Of a stretch of 64,000 nucleotides of DNA, positions 18,410 to 28,926 are shown in pieces. Numbering within the stretch: the first letter of the stretch is position 1; the number at the start of each line of letters is the position of its first letter. The DNA lies in the NCBI RefSeq assembly GCF_004785685.1, contig NZ_SRPF01000002.1, positions 124,001-188,000 on the forward strand, written 5' to 3'. The translations under genes and the position numbers were made by a program. The notes under the pieces were generated by a model. The model saw nothing but the letters and a program-made list of their open reading frames with translations, ran no database searches and was not told the origin of the DNA. The stretch comes from Marinobacter confluentis. Its GTDB lineage: Bacteria; Pseudomonadota; Gammaproteobacteria; Pseudomonadales; Oleiphilaceae.

Positions 18410-18497
18410 ACCAAGTGTCCGAAAACGTTCATTTGGTCTCTCTCATCAGAGCTTACATGCTCTCTTTCATGCCCCACCACATTGTGGGGCTTTTTTT
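18410..18497 (+). ncRNA. Candidate Fur-regulated small RNA (functional analogue of RyhB/PrrF)
   Basis: About 88 nt between a Fur-controlled promoter and a strong terminator, with no ORF. Predicted structure: ACCAA/UUGGU arm near the 5' end, a small AGAGC/GCUCU hairpin (18447-18462) and the terminator hairpin GCCCCAC/GUGGGGC followed by seven U. Unpaired pyrimidine tracts (UCUCUCUC at 18437-18444; CUCUCUUUC) could pair with purine-rich ribosome-binding sites. U-rich 3' tail and size fit an Hfq-dependent RNA. I do not recognise it as a member of the RyhB or PrrF sequence families. Its 3' end is antisense to the last codons of the rhomboid gene. Boundaries are predicted. Confidence 0.75.
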
Positions 18498-19342
18498 GGC
18501 ACCGGCAGAATCAGCGCAAGCACCAACCCGGCCAGGAATCCGCCCAGGTGCGCTTCATTGGCCATTCGCCCCAGGCCCATCATTTCCGGTAACGGGGTAA
18601 AGCCCAGAACCATCCAGCCCACCGCAAAGGTAACCAGCGCCGGCGGAAACTGGAACCGCGCCTGGCGGCGCTGGCTGAGCCAGCAATAGCCAAGGATACC
18701 GTAGACAAACCCTGACAGCCCGCCGAAAAACGGGCCCGACATCAGGTACTGCAGTCCATTTGATAACAGGCTGGTCACCAGAAACAGCACGATCAGCCGC
18801 TGGCGACCATCAAACCATTCAATCTGACTCCCCAGAAACCAGAGCATGACGGCATTGAACACGATATGGGTCATGCTGAAATGCAGAAAATCCGGGCTCA
18901 GCAAGCGCCAGACCTCACCGCTGGACATGGTAGCCACCAGTGCCTGAATTCGCTCCGCCAGACTTCCCCACTCATAAACTCTGGGGTCGGTAACCATCAG
19001 ATAGGCCGACATGGCATTCTGTCCCAGACCCGTTAACCAGGCAGCCACGCCAGCAATCACAATCAGCGCCAGGACCAAAGGCGCGTGTCTGGGCGAGGGC
19101 TGCCAGCGACCCCGGACAAACACCGGGGACGCCGCCGCCTCATTCACTCGCTCACGCAGATGCGGCTCGCTCAGATACCGGTCAAGCGCCTGAAGAACCG
19201 GCTGGGTATGCTCGGCATTTTCCAGCCACAGAACCTGGACACCGCCCTCCTCGGTGATCCGGTGCACCACGCCCTGCGCGGTCAGCCAATGGCTGAAACC
19301 GGCCAGGTCATCACCGCTTTCAATCTGTTTAACCCGGTACAG
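18467..19342 (-). CDS. Rhomboid family intramembrane serine protease (GlpG-like), predicted CTG start
   Basis: Inner-membrane protease, 291 aa, with a soluble N-terminal domain and six predicted TM helices. HFSMTHIVFNAVMLWFLG gives the H-N loop; the catalytic serine is in FFGGLSGFVYGILGY and the catalytic histidine in NEAHLGGFLAGL. The usual start codons would place it at GTG 19270, but this loses about 24 residues that align with the GlpG N-terminal domain (VKQIESGDDLAGFSHWL, TAQGV). A GAGGTG box precedes CTG 19342 by about 6 nt, so CTG is preferred. The preceding gene ends at 19346 in the same frame, 3 bp before this start. GTG 19270 remains the alternative. Confidence 0.85.
   Translation of the reverse strand: MYRVKQIESGDDLAGFSHWLTAQGVVHRITEEGGVQVLWLENAEHTQPVLQALDRYLSEPHLRERVNEAAASPVFVRGRWQPSPRHAPLVLALIVIAGVAAWLTGLGQNAMSAYLMVTDPRVYEWGSLAERIQALVATMSSGEVWRLLSPDFLHFSMTHIVFNAVMLWFLGSQIEWFDGRQRLIVLFLVTSLLSNGLQYLMSGPFFGGLSGFVYGILGYCWLSQRRQARFQFPPALVTFAVGWMVLGFTPLPEMMGLGRMANEAHLGGFLAGLVLALILPVPKKAPQCGGA
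18471..18497 (+). terminator. Rho-independent terminator of the small RNA
   Basis: Stem GCCCCAC/GTGGGGC with loop CACATT and seven T on the plus strand only. It overlaps the 3' end of the rhomboid gene on the opposite strand, where it has no T-run, so its orientation supports a plus-strand transcript. Confidence 0.9.
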
Positions 19343-19345
19343 AAA

Positions 19346-20359
19346 TCACCTCGCTATGCTGTCTTCACTGGTGGGGTAGTCCGCCTGTTCGGGCCGCTCT
19401 ACATCCACCCAGACAAATTTGTCCCGGGAAAGTTGCTGTTCACCATCCAGGCGATAAGCAACCAGTTTGCCGTATTTGACCGCGCTAAAGTCGATACAGG
19501 CCACATTATGCTTCAGCGGCGCCGGCTTGCCTTCCATCCAGTAATGCCCGACAAACACCGGCGGCGCGGTCTCCGGGTAACTGCAAAGTTGGGCCCGCTC
19601 ATTGTCGGTCAATTCCCGGCAGGCTACATCCGCCGGCAGGGGGTCAGGCTGAAACACCACATCGGCGTAGGTTTTGGGGTTATCCGCCCAGAACTTGGTG
19701 CGGAAAAACTCGCGCACATAGCCATCCCGCCCGGTAATTTTCACCCCAGGCGGCAGGCGCAGATCGGTGCCGCGCAACAGTGTGTCCATCACCTGCCCGG
19801 CAAACGATTCAATGGCGGCTGAGGCATGAAGGAAATCATCGTCAATGCAGGCGCCGCCCTGGTGGGCCTTGAATTTTTCAATCAGCCCGCTGTCCCAGCA
19901 GGCATGTACCGCACGGAAATCTGGCTCGTCGATAAACAGCGGGATTGTGTAGAACCATTCCAGGAATTCGTTCCACTCGTGGGGATAGTGCTCGAACTGT
20001 TCCATGGTTTCACGAATCAGCCGATCATGGCGGGGGTTATGTTCCCGCAGCCATTTCTTGCCGGTGCCCGGACGCGCCCGGGTGCAGTAGCCAAGGGCGT
20101 TGTATTCGTGATTGCCCATCACAATGCGGGCCGAACCGTGTTCGACCATGTCCCGCACAAGGTGCAGGGATTCACGGATGCGCGGACCGCGGTCAATAAT
20201 ATCGCCAATAAAAATGGCCTGGCGGCTGTCGTGCTGATAAACCCCGTTGCGCTTGCGGTAGCCCATCTGGTCCAGCAGGCGGGTCAGGGTATGGGCACAG
20301 CCGTGAATGTCGCCAATAATGTCGTAGCCGCGGCTCGCGCTTCTTTTCTGAAATGCCAT
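19346..20359 (-). CDS. Metallophosphoesterase (PPP/calcineurin-like family)
   Basis: Predicted phosphatase, 337 aa, of the PPP superfamily. Metal-binding motifs are intact: DIIGDIHGCAHTL (GDxHG), IFIGDIIDRGP (GDxxDRG) and IVMGNHEYNALGY (GNHE), with later histidines in AVHACWD and FVGHYWM. Substrate unknown. The ATG at 20359, 2 bp after the nadK stop, begins MAFQKRSASRGYDI; a TTG at 20389 inside nadK is less likely. The same nadK-phosphatase-rhomboid order is known in Pseudomonas, pointing to a stable operon. Confidence 0.92.
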   Translation of the reverse strand: MAFQKRSASRGYDIIGDIHGCAHTLTRLLDQMGYRKRNGVYQHDSRQAIFIGDIIDRGPRIRESLHLVRDMVEHGSARIVMGNHEYNALGYCTRARPGTGKKWLREHNPRHDRLIRETMEQFEHYPHEWNEFLEWFYTIPLFIDEPDFRAVHACWDSGLIEKFKAHQGGACIDDDFLHASAAIESFAGQVMDTLLRGTDLRLPPGVKITGRDGYVREFFRTKFWADNPKTYADVVFQPDPLPADVACRELTDNERAQLCSYPETAPPVFVGHYWMEGKPAPLKHNVACIDFSAVKYGKLVAYRLDGEQQLSRDKFVWVDVERPEQADYPTSEDSIAR

Positions 20360-20361
20360 GG

Positions 20362-21246
20362 TTAACTCGCTGCGATTTCGCTGGCCCAACCAAGCTTGTC
20401 CCGGCAGGTGGCGTAGAAATTATGGTCTACCGGATGTATCAGGCGGATCTTGAACGGCTTTTTAGTGATACGGATGATATCCCCGGGGGCGCAGGCAATG
20501 TTCATCTGGCCGTCAAAACTGATCTGCGGGTAGGTTTCGTTGGTTTCGCCAATCACCAGCTTGATTTCACTTTTACCGTCTACCACGATCGGCCGGCTGC
20601 TGAGGGTGTGAGGGAACATAGGCACCAGCACCACCGCATCCAGCTTGGGGTGCATGATTGGCCCGCCGGCAGACAGAGAGTAAGCCGTCGAACCGGTGGG
20701 TGTAGACACAATCAACCCGTCCGAACGCTGGCTGTAAACAAAGTGCCCATCAATATAAAGGTCGAAGCCGATCATCCGGGTGGATTTACCCGGGTGCAGC
20801 ACCACATCGTTCAGTGCTGTGCCGAAACCCAGAGGCTGGCCGTTGCGTTCAACATGACCATCCAGCAGGAACCTGGTTTCTTCAATGTATTCACCCTGAA
20901 GTACCTTCTCAAGGCGTTCTTCCAGGTCGGAGGGGGATATATCGGTCAAGAAGCCCAGCCTTCCCCGGTTGACCCCGAGCAGGGGAATCTTGGATTTGGC
21001 CAGTTCCCGGGCCGCACCCAGCAGACTGCCATCGCCACCAACCACAATGACCAGATCGCAGATTTCACCCAGAAGCTTTTTGCTGGCCACCTGAAGCCCG
21101 TGCCCAGGCAGCATGGTCGAGGTGTCTTCCTCGATAATCACATGGTAGTTGTTGTTGATCAGATACTGCTTGAGCTGCCTGAGTGATTCGACAACCTTAG
21201 AGCTGCCCATGCGGCCGATAACGCCGATGTTCCTGAATTGATCCAT
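20362..21246 (-). CDS. nadK: NAD kinase
   Basis: Cytosolic enzyme making NADP from NAD and ATP, 294 aa (E. coli 292). The GGDGSLLGAAREL diacylglycerol-kinase-fold motif, NRGRLGFLTD and the TPTGSTAYSLSAGGPI motif are all present. AGGA precedes the ATG at 21246. It is followed after 2 bp by the phosphatase gene. Confidence 0.97.
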   Translation of the reverse strand: MDQFRNIGVIGRMGSSKVVESLRQLKQYLINNNYHVIIEEDTSTMLPGHGLQVASKKLLGEICDLVIVVGGDGSLLGAARELAKSKIPLLGVNRGRLGFLTDISPSDLEERLEKVLQGEYIEETRFLLDGHVERNGQPLGFGTALNDVVLHPGKSTRMIGFDLYIDGHFVYSQRSDGLIVSTPTGSTAYSLSAGGPIMHPKLDAVVLVPMFPHTLSSRPIVVDGKSEIKLVIGETNETYPQISFDGQMNIACAPGDIIRITKKPFKIRLIHPVDHNFYATCRDKLGWASEIAAS

Positions 21247-21370
21247 GAAACGTCCTGTGGGTGTCTGTATGAAGTCAGGCTCGTGTAATGCCTGAGCTCA
21301 CCATACTAACGAAATACGGCGGGATTCTGAAAAAGTTCGCGTTAATTGGTTTGATATCCGGGAGCCGGGC

Positions 21371-22636
21371 TCAGCTCTGCTCTGCCACCGGTTGATGGTG
21401 TTCACAGAGGTCGTCTACGCCGGGGCGAAATTCCGAAGGCTGGCTGACCCGCATGACCGGCTCCTCGCAGGATTTGCCCTTTTCATCCTTATGGCAGCAG
21501 ACCGGGTTTTCATAATGCTCCAGCCATTGCCGGTAAGCAGGCTCGTTCAGGCCGCAACGCTCCGCTGCGTATGACACCGGGTTTCTGAAGTAGGATTCAA
21601 TGTCGTCAAACGGCAGGGTCACATGGCCCACGCCCGGATGGTAGGCCACAAGAAAAACCGAGTGATTCTGCAGATGCTCCATTACCGAATTCTCGGTGGG
21701 CGTCTGATGCTTCAGATCGTAATTTTCCTGCTCGAGGGCCACAATTTTTTCATCACGCAGTTCCAGCTCGCGCTGGCGCCGATCCAGTTGCTCTTTCAAC
21801 AAGACCACTTCGGCGCTGGCAGCTGCGCCTTCGCGGTCCTTGCTGGCTGCCTCATTGGTGATCTGCTCCTGCATACTCAGATACTGTTCGTTTCGCTCTG
21901 CCAGGCGCTTCTTGAGCTGCTCGTTGCTCAGTTTCTGGCGTTCGAACCGCTGCTGAACATCAGCCAGCTCATTACGCAGAGTCTGCAGTTCATGGCGGTT
22001 TTCCCGCTGCAGATCGGAAAGCGCGTCCCGATGAACACTCTGAAGGGTTTTGATGCGAAGCCGCTGCTCCCGGATCAGCTGGGCCAGACGAGCGCGATCG
22101 GCCGCTGCACCGGCCTCTTCACCTGAGCCAGACACACTTCCCGGTTCTGCTGAAAGCACCGGTATGTTTTCCTCGGACGGCGGTTCTATTTTCCGGAGTT
22201 TCAGGGAATTGGCATCGACCACCCGACGAATCGACTGGAAATGGTTACTGCCGGGAGTCATGTCCGGGTCCCAGAGTTCGTCCGCATTCACCGATTCCGG
22301 ACACTGGCTCCGGCACACAAGGCGGATCGGCCCGCCACCCAGATCAGGGCCTTTGGCACCCTGCCTGGCCAATTGCTCTACCGGCAGGTTCCAGCTGGCG
22401 TCGGCGCGGCCTTCTTCATCGAAATAGATGCGAAAAAACACCAGAGCACGAATGGTCAGGGCCGGGCTGATAAGCACAAAAACGGCTCTTACATCAGAGT
22501 CAGCAAGGTCGGACAGACCCACATAGCCGTCCAGGAAGGCGCCAAATTCCGAGGCACGCATTTGCCTGGACACAGTACTGCCGTCCATAAAAAACACTGC
22601 CGAGTAATCTTCACCCACCTGTTCGGCAGACGCCAT
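21371..22636 (-). CDS. Conserved coiled-coil protein of unknown function
   Basis: 421 aa, no signal peptide or TM segment. Residues 1-160 form a globular domain (VFFMDGSTVSRQMRASEFGAF). Residues about 185-320 are a long heptad-rich coiled coil (LQRENRHELQTLRNELADV, LKEQLDRRQRELELRDEKI). The C-terminal 100 residues hold a His/Cys-rich part (CCHKDEKGKSCEEPV, then CEHHQP) that might bind metal. It lies 124 bp upstream of nadK in the same orientation. Similar proteins next to nadK in Pseudomonas are annotated as hypothetical or chromosome-partitioning-like; I would not assign a function. Confidence 0.85.
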   Translation of the reverse strand: MASAEQVGEDYSAVFFMDGSTVSRQMRASEFGAFLDGYVGLSDLADSDVRAVFVLISPALTIRALVFFRIYFDEEGRADASWNLPVEQLARQGAKGPDLGGGPIRLVCRSQCPESVNADELWDPDMTPGSNHFQSIRRVVDANSLKLRKIEPPSEENIPVLSAEPGSVSGSGEEAGAAADRARLAQLIREQRLRIKTLQSVHRDALSDLQRENRHELQTLRNELADVQQRFERQKLSNEQLKKRLAERNEQYLSMQEQITNEAASKDREGAAASAEVVLLKEQLDRRQRELELRDEKIVALEQENYDLKHQTPTENSVMEHLQNHSVFLVAYHPGVGHVTLPFDDIESYFRNPVSYAAERCGLNEPAYRQWLEHYENPVCCHKDEKGKSCEEPVMRVSQPSEFRPGVDDLCEHHQPVAEQS

Positions 22637-22744
22637 TGCACACTCCCGCTATCCGAATTCCTGAAATCAAATCTGCGGATAACAGTCTAGCCGGTCCAGG
22701 ACCGGCTAACACTGTGAATGTGCAACATTTTGTGACCGTAAGGT

Positions 22745-24859
<2,115 letters not shown>

Positions 24860-24873
24860 CTAAGTTATCCCGC

Positions 24874-24941
24874 GACAGTATCACCGCCAATATCCTGAAA
24901 TTACATTTTATTGTCTTTAAATTGCATGTCTGACAATATCA
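24874..24941. promoter_or_regulatory. Direct repeats in the fadH-araC intergenic region
   Basis: GACAGTATCA (24874-24883) and GACAATATCA (24932-24941) differ at one base, in the same orientation, 58 bp start to start. Direct half-sites are typical of AraC-family operators. One copy abuts the regulator start codon, so autoregulation is possible. Speculative. Confidence 0.35.
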
Positions 24942-24945
24942 GGCC

Positions 24946-26016
24946 ATGAAACCAAACCCCAGACGTACCAATTCCCTGGGCGAACTGAGCGTGCTTTATG
25001 CTTCTGTTCTGTCAAGAGCCGTCGCAGCGCAGGGTCATAACCCGACGCCATTGCTTGACCGATTCGGCCTCAGCAATCAGTCATTGGGCTCGCCGGAAAC
25101 CAGAATCAGTATTCCCCGCTTCATGCGCCTGGGGGAAGCTGCCATTCGCCTTACCGGAAATCCTGCTCTGGGCCTGACCATGGGCCAACATTCCCGGCCA
25201 GTGGATGCCGGGATCGCCGGGCTGGCGGCACAGTGTGCACCGACTACCGGTGAAGCGCTCAACACACTGATCCGGTTTTCCGTGCTCACCAGCCACAACA
25301 GCCGCGGCACGCCCTGGGTGTCAGACCGGGGCCTGACGGCGAATTTCTATTCCATCAGGCCCTACAATCCGTTCAACTTTTTTGTGGTGGACTCGGTGCT
25401 GTCCGCCTGGACCCGGTTCCTCAGGGTTGTCTCAGGCCAACTGCATGTACTGGAGCGGGTAAAAATCGAGTATCCGTCCCAGGGGATGGATGCGGAATTT
25501 GAAGCCTGGTTTGGGTGCCCGGTTCAGTTTGGCGCCGCTGGCAATTCCATTCACCTGTTACCAACGATCAGAGACGCTCCATCGCTTCAGGACCAGCCGG
25601 GAATGTTTGATCTGTTGGGCCGGCAATGCGAGCGTCAGCTACTGAAAATCCGTTCAAGCTGGACCATGGGCGACCGGGTAAAAGATAGGCTGGCGCCCCT
25701 GCTGCAGGGGGATACGCCGGAGATGGCAACCGTTGCCGATCAACTGGGCATAGCGCCCTGGACGTTGCAACGGCAACTGAAGGAAGAAGGGACGGGGTTC
25801 CGGGAGTTACTGGACGAGACCCGCCAAGAACTGGCCAGCGAATACATTCGTGAAACCAGAACGTCTATCTCGGAAATTGCCTGGCTGCTTGGCTTTGCCA
25901 ATCCGGCGGCATTTCACAAGGCATGGAAGCGCTGGTTCAATACCAGCCCGGCCGAACACCGGAAACGATATCTGAACGAGCAGAAAGCGAAAGGTCTGCT
26001 TTCGAGGATCCGCTAG
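24946..26016 (+). CDS. AraC-family transcriptional regulator
   Basis: 356 aa DNA-binding regulator with an N-terminal ligand/dimerisation domain of the OruR/ArgR-like (PF12625) type (residues 25-210) and a C-terminal AraC double helix-turn-helix (about 250-345). The first helix-turn-helix is seen in MATVADQLGIAPWTLQRQLK and the second in ISEIAWLLGFANPAAFHKAWKRW, with the usual TSPAEHRKRY end. Divergent from fadH, suggesting control of fatty acid degradation; the ligand is unknown. The ATG at 24946 has only a weak AGG upstream. Confidence 0.93.
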   Translation: MKPNPRRTNSLGELSVLYASVLSRAVAAQGHNPTPLLDRFGLSNQSLGSPETRISIPRFMRLGEAAIRLTGNPALGLTMGQHSRPVDAGIAGLAAQCAPTTGEALNTLIRFSVLTSHNSRGTPWVSDRGLTANFYSIRPYNPFNFFVVDSVLSAWTRFLRVVSGQLHVLERVKIEYPSQGMDAEFEAWFGCPVQFGAAGNSIHLLPTIRDAPSLQDQPGMFDLLGRQCERQLLKIRSSWTMGDRVKDRLAPLLQGDTPEMATVADQLGIAPWTLQRQLKEEGTGFRELLDETRQELASEYIRETRTSISEIAWLLGFANPAAFHKAWKRWFNTSPAEHRKRYLNEQKAKGLLSRIR

Positions 26017-26022
26017 GGGCCC

Positions 26023-26109
26023 TCAAAGCTCGGTCGCATCGTCCTGCTCGATATCATCGTCGTAATCTTCAAACTGGCTGGCAATCAGGTCTTCCTGATA
26101 ATCAGACAT
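26023..26109 (-). CDS. Small highly acidic protein (28 aa)
   Basis: A 28-codon ORF starting MSDYQEDLIASQFEDYDDD, with 12 acidic residues and no Lys, Arg or His. It has an ideal AGGAG 6 nt before its ATG, which is what makes it credible. It is convergent with the AraC gene (6 bp between stops) and lies 90 bp downstream of tRNA-Asp in the same orientation, so it may sit at the end of the tRNA transcript. No domain recognised. It could be a nucleic-acid mimic or a chaperone-like acidic peptide, but nothing in the sequence decides this. Confidence 0.6.
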   Translation of the reverse strand: MSDYQEDLIASQFEDYDDDIEQDDATEL

Positions 26110-26199
26110 GACAAACTCCTGCTCCTGATGGTTTGGAACAGTATTGACGCAAAATGTGTCAGGGGAATGACGAAAAATGGAGAAAAACCGGAAGAAAAA

Positions 26200-26276
26200 T
26201 GGCGGAGCGGACGGGACTCGAACCCGCGACCCCCGGCGTGACAGGCCGGTATTCTAACCAGCTGAACTACCGCTCC
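26200..26276 (-). tRNA. tRNA-Asp (GUC)
   Basis: A 77-nt cloverleaf reading GGAGCGG at the 5' acceptor and CCGCUCC at the 3', anticodon loop CUGUCAC with anticodon GUC, T-arm GGUUCGAGUCC, and an encoded CCA end. Second gene of a tRNA-Val/tRNA-Asp pair. Confidence 0.98.
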
Positions 26277-26343
26277 GCATCGATCCGGGCATGGGGTCTG
26301 CCTGAATCATAACCGGATGGGGTCATCCGGCTGTGCTTGAAAG

Positions 26344-26419
26344 TGGTGGGCGGTACTGGGATCGAACCAGTGACCCTCGCCTTGTAAGGGCGATGCTCTC
26401 CCAGCTGAGCTAACCGCCC
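26344..26419 (-). tRNA. tRNA-Val (UAC)
   Basis: A 76-nt cloverleaf with acceptor GGGCGGU/ACCGCCC, D-arm with AGCUCAGCUGGGAGAGC, anticodon loop CUUACAA with anticodon UAC, T-arm GGUUCGAUCCC, and an encoded CCA. 67 nt upstream of tRNA-Asp; co-transcribed from the promoter at 26524. Confidence 0.98.
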
Positions 26420-26523
26420 ACTTCTGTAGCACACTAACTGCTTCTAAAACTCCCGACTACGGAGCCTAGAACCCACTTTCCGAGCCACCGAACGGGTCGC
26501 TGTCTCAATCAAGTGAGGGGGGC

Positions 26524-26551
26524 ATTTTAAGCATTTGGCCGACAGTGTCAA
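26524..26551 (-). promoter_or_regulatory. Strong sigma-70 promoter of the tRNA-Val/tRNA-Asp operon
   Basis: Minus strand TTGACA (26551-26546), 16-nt spacer, TAAAAT (26529-26524), followed by a GC-rich discriminator GCCCCCC. A perfect -35 and a GC-rich discriminator are the hallmarks of growth-rate and ppGpp-controlled stable-RNA promoters. Confidence 0.85.
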
Positions 26552-26558
26552 ATGCTTT

Positions 26559-26747
26559 TCAGGAATTCTTTGGCCTTTCTTCGACTGTTTTCTGGCCCGC
26601 TTTCAGCGCCTTGTTCCGCAAGGATAATTCGCTGACCCTGCGCCTCCGGCCATCCGGCAGAGCCTGTTCGGCAAGCGAGCGATTGAATTCATCCAGTCGC
26701 TCAATAATCGCGGCCAACCGACGCTCGGCTTCCTCTTTAAATGACAT
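26559..26747 (-). CDS. Small hypothetical protein
   Basis: 62 aa, charged and predicted helical (MSFKEEAERRLAAIIERLDEF), with a basic middle segment (DGRRRRVSELSLRNK). The ATG at 26747 is preferred over a GTG at 26771; a GGAA/AGGA lies upstream. No recognised domain, signal peptide or TM helix. It lies 45 bp downstream of the lipoprotein gene in the same orientation and may share its transcript. Confidence 0.6.
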   Translation of the reverse strand: MSFKEEAERRLAAIIERLDEFNRSLAEQALPDGRRRRVSELSLRNKALKAGQKTVEERPKNS

Positions 26748-26792
26748 TTCCGGATTCCTGCAATTAATCACTCACCAAGAGTCTAGCGCGAA

Positions 26793-27680
26793 TCAGAAAA
26801 TCCACCAGCCGTCACCGGCTTCCGCCTCTGCTTTACGTTCTCTTTCCCGTTCAATGGCCGCGTATTCCCGCTCCAGCTCTTTCAGCTTCCGATCGGTTTC
26901 CAGCGGCACGGTCGGGCCACCGCCAAATGGCCAGAACCAGGACGGCTCGTTGTACTGACCCTCCGCCCTCAGGCGTTCGATTTCCTGCTCCCGCTCTTCT
27001 TCAAGCAACTCAAGGTGGCGCTCGTAATCATCGTCTTCATTTTTCTCAACAATGGACGCTGCCGCGTGGTTGGGTGCCAGCAGATCGCTGTTGAGAAAAC
27101 GCGTCGACACAATCTCATCGGACTGCATCGCGTACTCACGGGTGACCAGCTGCAAATCACCGGACCGGAGGGGATGATCCTCTGGCAATTCAGGATGGTT
27201 CGATTCCGGCGGTTCTACCTCGCTGTAACGCAGGTAGTAGATGCGCCCAGGTTCGGTCTCCAGCTTGGCGTCGGCAATCATGCTGAGACTGAACGAATTC
27301 AGGCCCTCCAGCCCCAATAGCGGACGACGCATCTGGATGTGCCGCTGACCAGGGCTGACTTCCAGCCAGGTAAAGCTGTCGTTCCGGAAATTGAAGTAGT
27401 GGGTGTCGTCGATATAAACGCTGGGCGATTCAATTTCCTGCGACGCCCACTCCGAGTGGGGCCGGTAGAAATACATCAGAGCATTGTCACGGCTCCATTC
27501 ATCGTTTTCGATATGAACGAAATCATGGCCGGACACCGGATGCACATAACCGCCCACGCTCTTGCCTATGGACATGTAGATAGAACAGGCGGGCATCAAT
27601 GCAACCAGCGAGACCACCAGCAGCAACCTGGCCAGCCTGTGCCGAGGCGCATTACCGCACAAAGAAAATCGGGTCATCAT
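26793..27680 (-). CDS. Predicted lipoprotein, DUF2846-like
   Basis: 295 aa with a lipoprotein signal peptide: basic start, hydrophobic LLLVVSLVALMPAC and lipobox cysteine near residue 32. The core (about 60-200) includes NALMYFYRPHSEW and GRIYYLRY, resembling DUF2846-type lipoproteins. The C-terminal third is a charged coiled coil (LELLEEEREQEIERLRAE, LKELEREYAAIEREREK-like) ending in GWWIF. Envelope location is likely; function unknown. Confidence 0.8.
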   Translation of the reverse strand: MMTRFSLCGNAPRHRLARLLLVVSLVALMPACSIYMSIGKSVGGYVHPVSGHDFVHIENDEWSRDNALMYFYRPHSEWASQEIESPSVYIDDTHYFNFRNDSFTWLEVSPGQRHIQMRRPLLGLEGLNSFSLSMIADAKLETEPGRIYYLRYSEVEPPESNHPELPEDHPLRSGDLQLVTREYAMQSDEIVSTRFLNSDLLAPNHAAASIVEKNEDDDYERHLELLEEEREQEIERLRAEGQYNEPSWFWPFGGGPTVPLETDRKLKELEREYAAIERERERKAEAEAGDGWWIF

Positions 27681-27788
27681 TGTTGTTCACTCTTCGTCCT
27701 TTGGTGAGTGACCCGATCTTAACAACAACGATTTGCCAGAACTGAGAGCTAACGCAAGAGATGGCTACAAACTGTTACACAGCCGCCC

Positions 27789-28751
27789 TTACTGACTACC
27801 GGCCCTCAGCTGGCTGACCTCCTCAGACAACCTGACCAGCCGTGATGTCAGCTGGGCACGGGAGGCATCAATGGATTCCACGGTGCGTTTCAGGCTCGAA
27901 AGTTCGGAGCGCAGGGACTCGATCTCGCCGCCGGACAGCGACTGGGTTGTTTTCTCCAGCGAAGAAATACGCCCTTCAAGACCGTCGATGGTCAGGGATT
28001 GTTCCCGCTCAAAGCGCTTGAGCCGGCTCTCGATCTGGTCATCAACAGCGGCAACGGAAGCCTGCATCACATCCAGTGCCGACTGCTGGCTGTCAATTCT
28101 TTCGGCCTGGGCGGCAATTGCCCGGGTTAGTGAGGATTCAAGAGCTTCAGTTCTCGCAGCCAACGCCTTCTCAAGTTCGCTGATGGCCGAAGCGAGTGAC
28201 TGGCGCTCGGAAGCCGCCTCTTCGACCGCCTCATCAACCCCGTCAAGCCGTGCCTGGTGCTCATCAAGACGGGCCTTATTGCGGTCATTCGCCACACCCC
28301 ACAGCTTGCGGATCTCACTGTCGGCGGTGTCCAATCGCTCGGCCTGGGCGCTGAGTCTCTGTTCAATGGACTGACCCGTTTCCTCGAGATCCTCGCCGGT
28401 CTCCGACAACTCACCTTCGAAGCGGGCGATCGCCAGTTTGCTCTGCCTTGCCCCATAGTCCGCTTCTTCAAGCTGGCTCTCCATGTACGCAATCCGCTGG
28501 CCCTGCTGATACCATCCTGCAGCCCCGACCCCTGCGACAATCAGCAGTAGCAGCATGAAAAGCGGGCTGGCCGATTTCTTACCGCCGCCCTGGCGACCAT
28601 TGTGCCCTCCACCGTCGCCACCATCGCCACCGCCGCCGGATCTGCCCCTGGGAGAGCTCCTGGTCTTTTCGGGCTTCCTTGCCTTTGGCGGTTCTGGCCT
28701 GCTGTCACGGGTGGCGCGTAACTCATCGTCGTCAGGTCGAATAGGCTCCAT
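27789..28751 (-). CDS. Single-pass membrane coiled-coil protein of unknown function
   Basis: 320 aa. An N-terminal cytoplasmic segment rich in Gly, Arg and Lys (GRSGGGGDGGDGGGHNGR) is followed by one TM helix (residues about 64-82, LFMLLLLIVAGVGAAGW). A long periplasmic coiled coil then runs to the C-terminus, with SLEKTTQSL and LRSELSSLKRTVESI heptads. It is divergent from purE. No enzymatic motif; a structural or scaffold role is possible. Confidence 0.8.
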   Translation of the reverse strand: MEPIRPDDDELRATRDSRPEPPKARKPEKTRSSPRGRSGGGGDGGDGGGHNGRQGGGKKSASPLFMLLLLIVAGVGAAGWYQQGQRIAYMESQLEEADYGARQSKLAIARFEGELSETGEDLEETGQSIEQRLSAQAERLDTADSEIRKLWGVANDRNKARLDEHQARLDGVDEAVEEAASERQSLASAISELEKALAARTEALESSLTRAIAAQAERIDSQQSALDVMQASVAAVDDQIESRLKRFEREQSLTIDGLEGRISSLEKTTQSLSGGEIESLRSELSSLKRTVESIDASRAQLTSRLVRLSEEVSQLRAGSQ

Positions 28752-28926
28752 TACAACTCCGGTCTGTGGACGTTTGTGAAGGTAAGGCCTGATAATACCC
28801 GTATGTTCCAGCGCTTCAAATCAATAAGGACCACTGGCCCGGCCAAACCGCACCACAGGCGGGTTTGCAAGGCATGAGGGCGACACATACAATGGTCGGC
28901 TTTTCAACGAATCAGGACTGTTGCAT

